Assembly (NCBI GenBank): GCA_947456005.1
Contig: CANGRP010000019.1
Coordinates: forward strand, 1-16,706
Direction: 5' to 3'
Source of the DNA: Caulobacteraceae bacterium
GTDB lineage: Bacteria > Pseudomonadota > Alphaproteobacteria > Caulobacterales > Caulobacteraceae
DNA: 16,706 bases
Made by a program: the position numbers and the translations under genes. Numbering within the stretch: the first letter of the stretch is position 1; every line of letters begins with the position of its first letter. Under the pieces are notes generated by a model. That model was not told the DNA's origin, made no database searches, and saw nothing but the letters and a program-made list of their open reading frames with translations. Below, piece by piece: positions 1-5,971 of the stretch.

Positions 1-113
1 GCTGCGCCCGGACTCCGTCCCGATCCCGCCGAAACCCCTCAAAACACCCCGGCAGGGCCAGAAAACCTCGCCTCAATGCACCTCAAGGCACAGGACGGCG
101 CGTAGCGCAGAGG

Positions 114-215
114 TCCCCTTGGGGGAGCTCCCGGCGAAGCCGGGTGAGGGGGTCAATCCCTCTCTCAGCTGACCCCCTCCGGCCCGCTGCGCGGTCCACC
201 TCCCCCTGGTGGGGA
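114..215. repeat. Nested palindromic intergenic repeat
   Basis: Two arms form a large imperfect inverted repeat around a 14-nt spacer at 156-169. Left arm 114-155 starts TCCCC-TT-GGGGGAG and ends GAGGGGGTCA; right arm 170-215 reads as its reverse complement with differences in the middle. Each arm holds a smaller hairpin, for example CCCGGC-GAA-GCCGGG at about 129-143 in the left arm. This architecture resembles the dispersed palindromic (REP-like) intergenic elements common in GC-rich alphaproteobacteria. It lies just beyond the 3' end of the SDR gene and could act as a transcript-end structure. Only one copy is visible here, so dispersal is inference. The rest of 1-282 shows no credible gene. 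Confidence 0.6.
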
Positions 216-282
216 GGAATTGAGGGAGCGAGCGCCCATGCTTCTTGGGAAACCCGGTGAGCCGACCTCGTCGGGCTGGAGC

Positions 283-1281
283 CTAGCCCGAAACGGCGGC
301 GCGCCAGGCAGCGTAGGGGCCACGGGACAGGACACGGTCCTGGACATCCGAGAGCGCCTTGTTCACGGCCGTGGTGACGGTGGTGTCCGGGTGGACCGGC
401 CGGCGCAGGGGGCGATCCCCCGCCGGCAGGGCGATCAGGGCGGCGATGGCGTGGGCCACGTCCATCGGATCCGACCGGCGCGGGGCGGTCATGGAGGCCC
501 GGGTGATGGCGATGTGCTGGGCGTAGGCCTGGACCCGCTCCGGCTCGTTCCGGGCGATCATGGCTTCGACCGCCTTGGCGCCGGTCTCCCAGATCCGGGT
601 CGGGTAGCCGCCCGGCTGGACAATGGTGACCTCGACGCCAAGGGGCGCGAGCTCGTAGGCCATGGCCTCGAAGGCGGCCTCCAGCCCCCACTTGCCCGAG
701 CAGTAGCCGCCCATATTGGGCATGACGATCCGGCCCAGCTGGGAAGAGACCGGGAGGATGAGTCCGGCCTTCCGGGCCCGCATGCCCGGCAGGACGGCCC
801 TGGCCATGCGCAGGCCGCCCAGCAGGTTGGTCTGGAACTCCACCTCCATCGCCGCCTCGTCATGCAGCTCCAGGGGACCGGAAAGTCCGATGCCGGCGTT
901 GGAGACCAGGACATCCAGGCCGCCGCCGGCAAGACGCTCGGCCTCGGCGACTCCGGCCGCGACCTGCTCCGGGCGGGTGACGTCGATCTCGACCAGGTCG
1001 AGCCGACCCGGGAGGCCGCCAGCCTCTGACTTCAGGGAAACGGCTTCAGGGCGCCGACCGCCCTGCAGGTTGCGCATGGAGGCGATCACGTGGGCGCCGA
1101 GGCCCGCAAGGTGCAGGGCCATGAGGCGGCCGAAACCCGAGCTGGCGCCGGTGATCAGGACCGACCGGCCCTTCAGCGCCCCGGCGGGCAGGACCTCGTT
1201 CGCAAGAGCGGGCGCTGCAGCGGCGGCCAGGGGCGCAGCGGCGAGCAGGGCGCGGCGACTGGGGCGAGCGGGACTGGACAT
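283..1281 (-). CDS. SDR family oxidoreductase with Tat-like signal peptide
   Basis: A 332-aa short-chain dehydrogenase/reductase. The core is complete: cofactor loop TGASSGFG (residues 44-51), NAG (128-130), catalytic Ser180, and Tyr193-x-x-x-Lys197, then a PGG segment after the sixth strand. The substrate is unknown. The start is the ATG preceded by GGAGGAAA; the frame stays open upstream, but that extension has no family similarity. The N-terminus reads SRRALLAAA followed by an Ala-rich stretch ending ALA before N28, which looks like a twin-arginine signal with a cleavable AxA site. Tat export suits a protein that folds around its dinucleotide in the cytoplasm, though export is inferred. 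The gene is divergent from yghU with a 145-bp shared upstream region. No T-tract terminator is visible after the stop. Confidence 0.88.
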   Translation of the reverse strand: MSSPARPSRRALLAAAPLAAAAAPALANEVLPAGALKGRSVLITGASSGFGRLMALHLAGLGAHVIASMRNLQGGRRPEAVSLKSEAGGLPGRLDLVEIDVTRPEQVAAGVAEAERLAGGGLDVLVSNAGIGLSGPLELHDEAAMEVEFQTNLLGGLRMARAVLPGMRARKAGLILPVSSQLGRIVMPNMGGYCSGKWGLEAAFEAMAYELAPLGVEVTIVQPGGYPTRIWETGAKAVEAMIARNEPERVQAYAQHIAITRASMTAPRRSDPMDVAHAIAALIALPAGDRPLRRPVHPDTTVTTAVNKALSDVQDRVLSRGPYAAWRAAVSG

Positions 1282-1343
1282 GGGGTTTCCTCCGGGGACT
1301 GGACCCAGGAGATAGGCGCCCAGGGCCGATGCGCAAAATCCCG

Positions 1344-1371
1344 TTGGGAAACCCGGACGGATGGCTACTCT
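1344..1371 (+). promoter_or_regulatory. Weak candidate promoter for yghU
   Basis: TTGGGA at 1344-1349 is followed 16 bp later by TACTCT at 1366-1371, within GCTACT, which partly matches the alphaproteobacterial -10 style. It would give a leader of about 50 nt before the yghU start. The match is poor and rests on spacing and partial consensus only. Confidence 0.25.
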
Positions 1372-1426
1372 GGCGCAGAGGGGCGCCCGCGGGAGGCGGC
1401 TGCGCCCGACAGGGGAGTCTCCACCA

Positions 1427-2278
1427 ATGTCCGACGCCGAATACGTCCCGCCGAAGATCTGGACCTGGAACCGCGAGAACGGCGGCCGGTTCGCCAACAT
1501 CAACCGGCCCATCGCCGGCCCGACCCATGACAAGGACCTGCCGGTGGGCCGCCACCCGATGCAGCTCTACTCCCTGGGCACGCCCAACGGGGTGAAGGTG
1601 ACAGTGATGCTGGAGGAGCTGCTGGCCCTGGGCCATTCCGGCGCCGAGTACGACGCCTGGCTGATCCGCATCAACGAGGGCGACCAGTTCTCCAGCGGCT
1701 TTGTTGACATCAATCCAAACTCCAAGATCCCGGCCCTCCTGGACCGCAGCGGGCCGAAGCCGATCCGGGTGTTCGAATCCGGCGCCATCCTGGTGCACCT
1801 GGCCGAGAAGTTCGGCGCCTTCCTGCCGACGGAACCGGCCGCCCGCGCCGAGTGCATGTCCTGGCTGTTCTGGCAGATGGGCAGCGCCCCCTACCTGGGC
1901 GGCGGCTTCGGCCACTTCTACGCCTACGCTCCGTTCAAGATCGAGTACGCCATCGACCGCTTCGCCATGGAGGTGAAGCGCCAGCTGGACGTGCTGGACC
2001 GCCGCCTGGGCGAGAGCGAGTTCATCGCCGGGCCGGACTTCACCATCGCCGACATGGCCATCTGGCCCTGGTACGGCGCGATGGCCAAGGGCGAGCTCTA
2101 TGGCGGCGGCGAGTTCCTGCAGGTGCATGAGTACGTGAACGTCAATCGCTGGGCGGACGCCATCGGCGCCCGGCCGGCGGTGAAGCGCGGCCGCGCCGTC
2201 AACCGGCCCTTCGGCAAGCCCGAGAGCCAGCTGCTGGAACGCCACGACGCCAGCGACTTCGACAAGCTGGTCCTCTAG
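1427..2278 (+). CDS. yghU: Glutathione S-transferase, YghU-type disulfide-bond oxidoreductase
   Basis: This 283-aa protein matches the E. coli YghU (Nu-class GST) pattern closely along its length, recalled from memory: an N-terminal WTWN...GRFANINRP segment, LPVGRHP, QLYSLGTPNG (residues 47-55), the NPNSKIP loop (97-103) and the glutathione-binding ESG (118-120), then the helical domain ending ERHDASDF. The family binds two glutathiones and has disulfide-bond reductase/organic peroxide activity rather than classical conjugation. Usual length is about 288 aa, so this copy is complete. The ATG at 1427 follows AGGGGAG at 1411. An upstream in-frame ATG at 1361 would add 22 unconserved residues. 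The stop interlocks with that of the convergent TauE gene through a CTAG. A role in thiol/peroxide stress is inferred from the family. Confidence 0.93.
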   Translation: MSDAEYVPPKIWTWNRENGGRFANINRPIAGPTHDKDLPVGRHPMQLYSLGTPNGVKVTVMLEELLALGHSGAEYDAWLIRINEGDQFSSGFVDINPNSKIPALLDRSGPKPIRVFESGAILVHLAEKFGAFLPTEPAARAECMSWLFWQMGSAPYLGGGFGHFYAYAPFKIEYAIDRFAMEVKRQLDVLDRRLGESEFIAGPDFTIADMAIWPWYGAMAKGELYGGGEFLQVHEYVNVNRWADAIGARPAVKRGRAVNRPFGKPESQLLERHDASDFDKLVL

Positions 2279-3051
2279 ACCCAGCCGGCGAGCCGGGCGG
2301 CCTGGTAGGCGGCGAGGCTGGCGACAAGCACGCCGACGGCGCCGGTCAGGATCCGCTGCGGCGCCAGCTTGACCATGACGCCGGCCAGGGGGGCTGAGAC
2401 CAGGCCTCCGGCGACCAGGCCCGCCACCGCCGTGGCGTGGCTGGTCAGGTCCCCTGCATCGGCCCAGTGACCGGTCAGCAGGGTCGCCAGGAAGGTCGCC
2501 GAGATGGTCGAGGTGACCAGGAACTCGGCGGTGTTGGTGGTGCCGATGCTGGTTCGGGGATCGCCGCCGGCGCCGACCATGGCGGTGGCCACGGTCGGAC
2601 CCCAGCCGCCCCCGCCGATGGCGTCGAACAGGCCGCCGAAGAAACCCAGGGGCCCGCTGTACTTCACCGGAAAGAGGCGCGGCGCCGGGCCGCGGATGGC
2701 GCGCCAGAGGATCACCCCGCCCATCAAGGCCAGGTAGCCGGTGATCCAGGGCTTCAGGATCGAGCCGTCGATGGAGGTCAGGACGAAGGCGCCGAGGGCC
2801 CCGCCGATACACCCGCCGATCGCGAGGGGGGCGAACAGCTTCCAGTTCACATTCCGGTGCCAGGCGTGGGATCCGGCCGAGGCGGCGGTGGTGAAGACCT
2901 CCGCCGCATGGACGGTGGCCGAGGCCGTCGCCGGGGGCACGCCGACGCTCAACAGGACCGTGGAGGACACGACGCCGTAGGCCATGCCCAGGGCGCCGTC
3001 GACGGCCTGGGCCAGGAAGCCGACCAGGGCGAACAGCAGGAACTCTTCCAC
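2275..3051 (-). CDS. TauE/SafE family sulfite exporter-like permease
   Basis: A 258-aa polytopic membrane protein with about seven or eight hydrophobic segments. It shows the internal duplication typical of TauE/SafE (DUF81) transporters: the pattern G-F-x5-D-x-x-G recurs in each half (around residues 11-22 and 137-148, the latter running into GGGGWGP). The family exports sulfite, sulfoacetate or related organosulfur anions. The substrate here is not determinable, although the Rrf2 gene upstream fits sulfur or redox control. The start is GTG, supported by AAGGAG seven nucleotides upstream and by the Met-Glu-Glu-Phe-Leu-type N-terminus at the first membrane segment. The Rrf2 stop lies 76 bp upstream on the same strand. 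The stop codon overlaps the yghU stop, so there is no room for a dedicated terminator. Confidence 0.88.
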   Translation of the reverse strand: MEEFLLFALVGFLAQAVDGALGMAYGVVSSTVLLSVGVPPATASATVHAAEVFTTAASAGSHAWHRNVNWKLFAPLAIGGCIGGALGAFVLTSIDGSILKPWITGYLALMGGVILWRAIRGPAPRLFPVKYSGPLGFFGGLFDAIGGGGWGPTVATAMVGAGGDPRTSIGTTNTAEFLVTSTISATFLATLLTGHWADAGDLTSHATAVAGLVAGGLVSAPLAGVMVKLAPQRILTGAVGVLVASLAAYQAARLAGWV

Positions 3052-3127
3052 GGGCGCACTCCTTCGGGAAGGAAGGCCAATGCCCGATAATTCCTAGAGG
3101 GGCGATAGATTAAAAGTCCGGGCCCGA
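3052..3127 (-). promoter_or_regulatory. Rrf2-TauE intergenic region, candidate operator
   Basis: A short region between rrf2 and the permease gene, with an A+T-rich core unlike its surroundings. Positions 3089-3111 contain an imperfect inverted repeat (minus strand: AATCTA, nine nucleotides, then TAG-GA-ATT). It also carries the permease ribosome-binding site. An Rrf2 or separate promoter site here is a guess from position and composition; no known Rrf2 consensus is matched. Confidence 0.3.
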
Positions 3128-3562
3128 TCAGGAAATCTGGAAGGGCGGCGCCTCGCGGGCCGCCCGGGCCAGGGTCCAGCCCTCAAGCACGGCCGCCACG
3201 GCCTCGCGGGCGGCGACCAGGGCGGGATGGACCGGGCAGGTCGCCACGTCCGGACAGGCCTCGCAGGGGCGGTAGGCCGTCTTCGAGGCGCAGGGCGCCA
3301 GGGCGAGGGGTCCGTCCAGGGCCCGAATGACGTCGGCGAAGCTGATCGCCTCCGGCGGCGCCGCCAACTGATAGCCCCCGGACCGGCCCCGGCTGGAGAT
3401 CAGGAGATTATGGTGCTTCAGGTCCAGGAGGATGGCCTCAAGGAACTTGCGGGGCGCCGAGGCGAGCCGGGCGATCTCGGCGATGGAGGCGGGCCCGGCC
3501 GCCTCCCTCTGGGCGAGGTGGATGAGGGCGCGCAGGGCGTAACGGGATCGCCGGGACAACAT
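3128..3562 (-). CDS. Rrf2 family transcriptional regulator, probable Fe-S sensor
   Basis: A 144-aa protein that begins with the canonical Rrf2 N-terminus MLSRRSRYALRAL and a winged-helix domain (residues 1-70; wing motif SSRGRSGGYQLA at 56-67). The C-terminal half carries Cys91, Cys100, Cys103 and Cys109. Rrf2 proteins such as IscR, NsrR and RirA bind [2Fe-2S] or [4Fe-4S] clusters through cysteines in this region, so this is probably a cluster-dependent redox, NO or sulfur sensor. Which signal it reads is not visible. The start was chosen by family N-terminus; the frame stays open upstream to about 3850 without homology, and there is no Shine-Dalgarno, which fits a leaderless mRNA. It is followed on the same strand by the TauE/SafE gene, its likely target. 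Confidence 0.9.
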   Translation of the reverse strand: MLSRRSRYALRALIHLAQREAAGPASIAEIARLASAPRKFLEAILLDLKHHNLLISSRGRSGGYQLAAPPEAISFADVIRALDGPLALAPCASKTAYRPCEACPDVATCPVHPALVAAREAVAAVLEGWTLARAAREAPPFQIS

Positions 3563-3568
3563 GAAGGG

Positions 3569-3597
3569 AGTATTGCGGCGACGAGGCGCGGCGTCCA
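3569..3597 (-). promoter_or_regulatory. Candidate leaderless promoter of the Rrf2 gene
   Basis: On the minus strand TGGACG (3597-3592) and AATACT (3574-3569) are separated by exactly 17 bp. The AATACT ends six nucleotides before the ATG at 3562, which places the expected transcription start on the A of the start codon. The gene lacks a Shine-Dalgarno, so a leaderless transcript is a coherent reading. Each box is about four of six to consensus. Confidence 0.4.
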
Positions 3598-3639
3598 CAT
3601 CCCAGCGCGTAACAGGCCCCCGTGTCGCCACGGCGAACG

Positions 3640-3667
3640 CCCCCCGGCCACCGGAGCGGCCGGGGGG
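3640..3667. repeat. Perfect 10-bp-stem G/C hairpin
   Basis: CCCCCCGGCC (3640-3649), an 8-nt loop, then GGCCGGGGGG (3658-3667) form a perfect inverted repeat. There is no T-tract on either strand directly after it. It lies upstream of the Rrf2 gene, in a 241-bp non-coding segment that also holds CCGGAG-N7-CTCCGG at 3727-3745. Confidence 0.6.
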
Positions 3668-3697
3668 TGCGGGCCTCCCGGGCGCGCGCAGGGTACC

Positions 3698-3710
3698 GGC
3701 GCTGCGCCCT
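3698..3710. repeat. 13-bp direct repeat, left copy, flanking the low-GC islet
   Basis: GGCGCTGCGCCCT is identical to the copy at 5870-5882, and the two bracket the composition-anomalous mipA/lysR segment. The word is near-palindromic and GC-rich, so chance occurrence in this genome is possible; GCTGCGCCC alone occurs also at position 1. Confidence 0.35.
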
Positions 3711-3758
3711 CCTCTTGCCTTCCGCTCCGGAGGGGGGAGCTCCGGTTGCGGCGAGGGG

Positions 3759-3793
3759 AAAAACTGGAGGCCCCGCCTTTCCGGGGGGCGGGG
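3759..3793 (-). terminator. Probable terminator of the MipA/OmpV gene
   Basis: Read on the minus strand just after the mipA stop: CCCCGCC (3793-3787), a 9-nt loop, GGCGGGG (3777-3771), seven nucleotides, then TTTTT (3763-3759). The stem is a perfect 7 bp of G/C pairs. The gap before the T-tract is longer than ideal, so efficiency is uncertain. Confidence 0.45.
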
Positions 3794-3803
3794 AGCGCAG
3801 ACT

Positions 3804-4670
3804 TCAGAACCGCCAGCCAACACCAATTCCCGCTGAGAACTGATTCTCATCCCCTTCGACGGCTACGATGGGACTGTCGGCGAAGTCACCCAGTAGGCGA
3901 CTGTATCCAACCAGACCAAACAGTGCCCATCTATCGTTGAGCCCATAGCTGACGTTCGCCGAGAGCGAAAAGTCTTTGGCTCCCGACTCGACTTTCGTTG
4001 CTTTCAGCCCCGATAAAGCCGCGCCTTTCGGTGTGACGGAGAAATAGGTATCTGCATACTCGTCGCTAACAAAGCTAAGCGACGCCGAGGAAGAGACGCG
4101 CCAGCGCTCTCCGATAGAGGCGGTGTATGTGGCCGAAACGTCAGCCAGAACGCCGCCATGTACGTCAGTTGCGTCCGCCAGTACTTCCCCAGCGAGACGG
4201 ATCGTATCACCCTCCCGCATCGTACTGCCGATCTCATAGGCAACAAAGGCGCCTAACTCCACCGCGTCGTCAATCTCCCCGAGGAGACGGACCTTCTTGG
4301 AATCGATATTCTTGTCCCGACCAAAAGTGATGTTGAAGGCGGGCCCGAACTCCAGACCGCTTTGATCAAGCAAGTTCATTCGGCCTGAAGGGCCCTCGAC
4401 GGCTATATAGCGTCGGTCGCCCCAGCGCGCTTCCCCGGCGATCAGGGGAACTGGAGCCATTTGCGAAGCGCCCTCGTATTCAGGAATACTGAGAACACCG
4501 ACCCCTACGCGGCCACTCCACTCCCGACCCACTGAGATAGCCGGCGACTGGCTCGACTCTGCCACCGAAGAACTCTGCGCCCATACAGAGTTTGAAGCCG
4601 CCAAGGCAAGGGATCCGAATACCCAAGCTACCAGGTGGCTGCGTTTTGCAATGGGAGGAAAAGCGACCAT
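3804..4670 (-). CDS. MipA/OmpV family outer membrane protein
   Basis: A 288-aa predicted beta-barrel of the MipA/OmpV family. A signal peptide (residues 1-31: charged KR at 9-10, a hydrophobic core, VWA before Q32) is followed by a segment with VGVLSIPEYEGA, the usual start of this family, then alternating amphipathic strands. The final residue is Phe after Gly-Trp-Arg, the signature recognised by the BAM assembly machinery. Family members include the murein-synthesis scaffold MipA and porin-like OmpV; the specific role is unknown. The ATG at 4670 is preferred because it has AGGAG ten nucleotides upstream and begins the signal peptide; a GTG at 4739 would add 23 residues in front of it. It is divergent from the LysR gene, a common arrangement for a regulator and its target. 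GC content is clearly below that of the neighbours. Confidence 0.82.
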   Translation of the reverse strand: MVAFPPIAKRSHLVAWVFGSLALAASNSVWAQSSSVAESSQSPAISVGREWSGRVGVGVLSIPEYEGASQMAPVPLIAGEARWGDRRYIAVEGPSGRMNLLDQSGLEFGPAFNITFGRDKNIDSKKVRLLGEIDDAVELGAFVAYEIGSTMREGDTIRLAGEVLADATDVHGGVLADVSATYTASIGERWRVSSSASLSFVSDEYADTYFSVTPKGAALSGLKATKVESGAKDFSLSANVSYGLNDRWALFGLVGYSRLLGDFADSPIVAVEGDENQFSAGIGVGWRF

Positions 4671-4810
4671 GGCCCAGACACTCCTGTCTTGCAGAGGCTC
4701 CAGTGCTGATACCGAGACCGCTGCTTGTGATGAGACCACTATTCAGATATTCAACTTTTAAGGCGATCTGAAAGAATCGAGATTTAGAAATTCAAAAATG
4801 AATAGGTCGA
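4671..4810. promoter_or_regulatory. Divergent mipA/lysR control region
   Basis: This 140-bp A+T-rich region separates the two divergent genes and must hold both promoters. Three ATTCA words occur (4741-4745, 4749-4753, 4790-4794), and the arms ATCT and AGAT flank ten bases at about 4766-4783. A LysR T-N11-A box is expected here by analogy, but I could not assign one confidently. Confidence 0.4.
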
Positions 4811-5701
4811 ATGATGCCCGCTCTGGACTGGTCCCTGCTTCAAGCCTTTGTCGCCGTGGTGGAAGCAGGCTCTTTGGCGGGTGCTGCGCGCAAGACCGGC
4901 AGCAGCCAACCCACCATGAGCAGGCACATGGCGATCTTGGAGTCCGCCCTGGCCGTGCAGCTCTTTGACCGCACCGGAGCAGGGCTAGTTCTCACTCCGA
5001 CAGGCGTCGCCCTCTATGAAGATGCAAAGCGGATGGATGAAGTATCAAGAAAGATAGCTTTATCTGCCGCTGGCCATTCAGAATCTATTGCCGGAACGAT
5101 TAGAATTTCAGCGAGTGAAATAATGTCTGCCTTTGTTTTACCTTCAATTATAACTTCCTTGAAGATTGCTGAACCTGAAATCGATATTGAACTTGTTTCG
5201 TCAGACAACACTTCAAATATTCTGCTTAGAGAGGCTGATATCGCATTGCGTATGTTCCAACCCTCACAGACCGAGCTGATCTGTAGAAAGGTTGGTAATG
5301 TCAAAATTGGGATGTATGCTTCTCACGAATACATATCCCGAAATGGTGCTCCCGTATTTCTAGACGATATCTTGAATCATAAACTGATAAGTGAAGACAA
5401 ATCAAATAAAACATTAGAAGGATACAGATCCGCGGGAATCAATATTAATCGCGAGCAATTTAGTTTCCGCTGTGACAGTCGCTTAGTCCAATGGAAAATG
5501 GTTCTTGCGGGATTTGGTATAGGTTTCATTCAAACTGATGTGGGAGAAAAAGAGCAAGGTGTTGTTAGACTTTTTCCAGGTATAGATATGCTTGAACTTC
5601 CAATATGGCTGACTACTCATGCCGAATTAAGAACGAGTCGTCGAGTTCGACGAGTTTTCGATTTTATTTCAAATGAATTGAATAAACAATTTCGCGATTA
5701 A
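4811..5701 (+). CDS. LysR family transcriptional regulator, compositionally mosaic
   Basis: A 296-aa LTTR of normal length. The winged helix-turn-helix occupies about residues 5-64 (VVEAGSLAGAARKTGSSQPT, then SRHMAILE and LFDRTGAG), followed by a linker helix and a two-lobed effector domain from about residue 92. Two ATGs lie in tandem (4811, 4814) with only a weak AGGTCG upstream. The gene changes composition sharply: codons 1-70 have GC in the third position in 51 cases, while the next 50 have it in 14. The change falls in the linker between DNA-binding and effector domains. The frame is intact, so the product may be functional. It probably regulates the divergent MipA/OmpV gene, inferred from orientation. 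The inducer is unknown. Confidence 0.9.
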   Translation: MMPALDWSLLQAFVAVVEAGSLAGAARKTGSSQPTMSRHMAILESALAVQLFDRTGAGLVLTPTGVALYEDAKRMDEVSRKIALSAAGHSESIAGTIRISASEIMSAFVLPSIITSLKIAEPEIDIELVSSDNTSNILLREADIALRMFQPSQTELICRKVGNVKIGMYASHEYISRNGAPVFLDDILNHKLISEDKSNKTLEGYRSAGININREQFSFRCDSRLVQWKMVLAGFGIGFIQTDVGEKEQGVVRLFPGIDMLELPIWLTTHAELRTSRRVRRVFDFISNELNKQFRD

Positions 5702-5869
5702 GTCTTTTGTCGCTGACACAAAACTTTATATTTATCGAAGTTTATTGCTTGTTGTATTTTTATAAGTAATTATTCGAGTGGTATCGACTCTCAAGTTTTC
5801 GGAGTAATACATGAATTCATTCGCACATTCAGTAGTCAGTGGATTTGGTGCGACGTCGATGAAGTTCGG
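5702..5869. other. AT-rich non-coding tail after lysR
   Basis: I see no gene here. The segment is strongly A+T-rich to about 5780 and then grades into GC-rich DNA by 5860, which marks the right edge of the islet. No inverted terminal repeats or transposase fragments could be recognised. Confidence 0.5.
5705..5733 (+). terminator. Weak candidate terminator of lysR
   Basis: TTTTGT (5705-5710), a 7-nt loop and ACAAAA (5718-5723) form a short AT-rich stem, followed by CTTTATATTT. It sits directly after the lysR stop codon. The stem is weak, so this is tentative. Confidence 0.3.
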
Positions 5870-5882
5870 GGCGCTGCGCCCT
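5870..5882. repeat. 13-bp direct repeat, right copy, flanking the low-GC islet
   Basis: GGCGCTGCGCCCT is identical to 3698-3710. Here it is embedded in the perfect odd palindrome GGGCGC-T-GCGCCC (5869-5881). It coincides with the return to high GC. It could be a target-site or recombination scar, or chance. Confidence 0.35.
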
Positions 5883-5971
5883 TGGCACCGTCTCCAGTGG
5901 GATGGCTGCGAGGCATTGCCGCGCAAAGCCCGAGCGTCCACATCCCTAAAGTCACAGCCGGAGTCCGGACC

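Larger units (their letters stand above)
3800..5870. other. Low-GC islet (mipA-lysR) of probable foreign origin
   Basis: Base composition drops from roughly 70% GC in the flanks to the mid-to-high 50s in the MipA gene (35 of 60 at 3841-3900 by hand), about 63% in the first 210 bases of lysR, and about 38% in 5041-5240. The AT-rich character continues through non-coding DNA until about 5860. The flanking genes are typical high-GC chromosome. There is no integrase or transposase inside, so the mode of acquisition is not shown. Identical 13-bp repeats lie at 3698-3710 and 5870-5882. Confidence 0.5.

Noticed and set aside
260..277. Hairpin AGCCGAC-CTC-GTCGGGCT as terminator of the Tat-SDR gene
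   Set aside because: The stem has a bulged base and there is no T-tract on the minus strand after it.
3662..3793. G-quadruplex in the G-run cluster
   Set aside because: Loops between most G-runs are far longer than seven bases, so a classical quadruplex is unlikely.
5702..5870. Insertion-sequence remnant to the right of lysR
   Set aside because: Short translated pieces were inspected in several frames; no transposase motif or inverted terminal repeats could be recognised.
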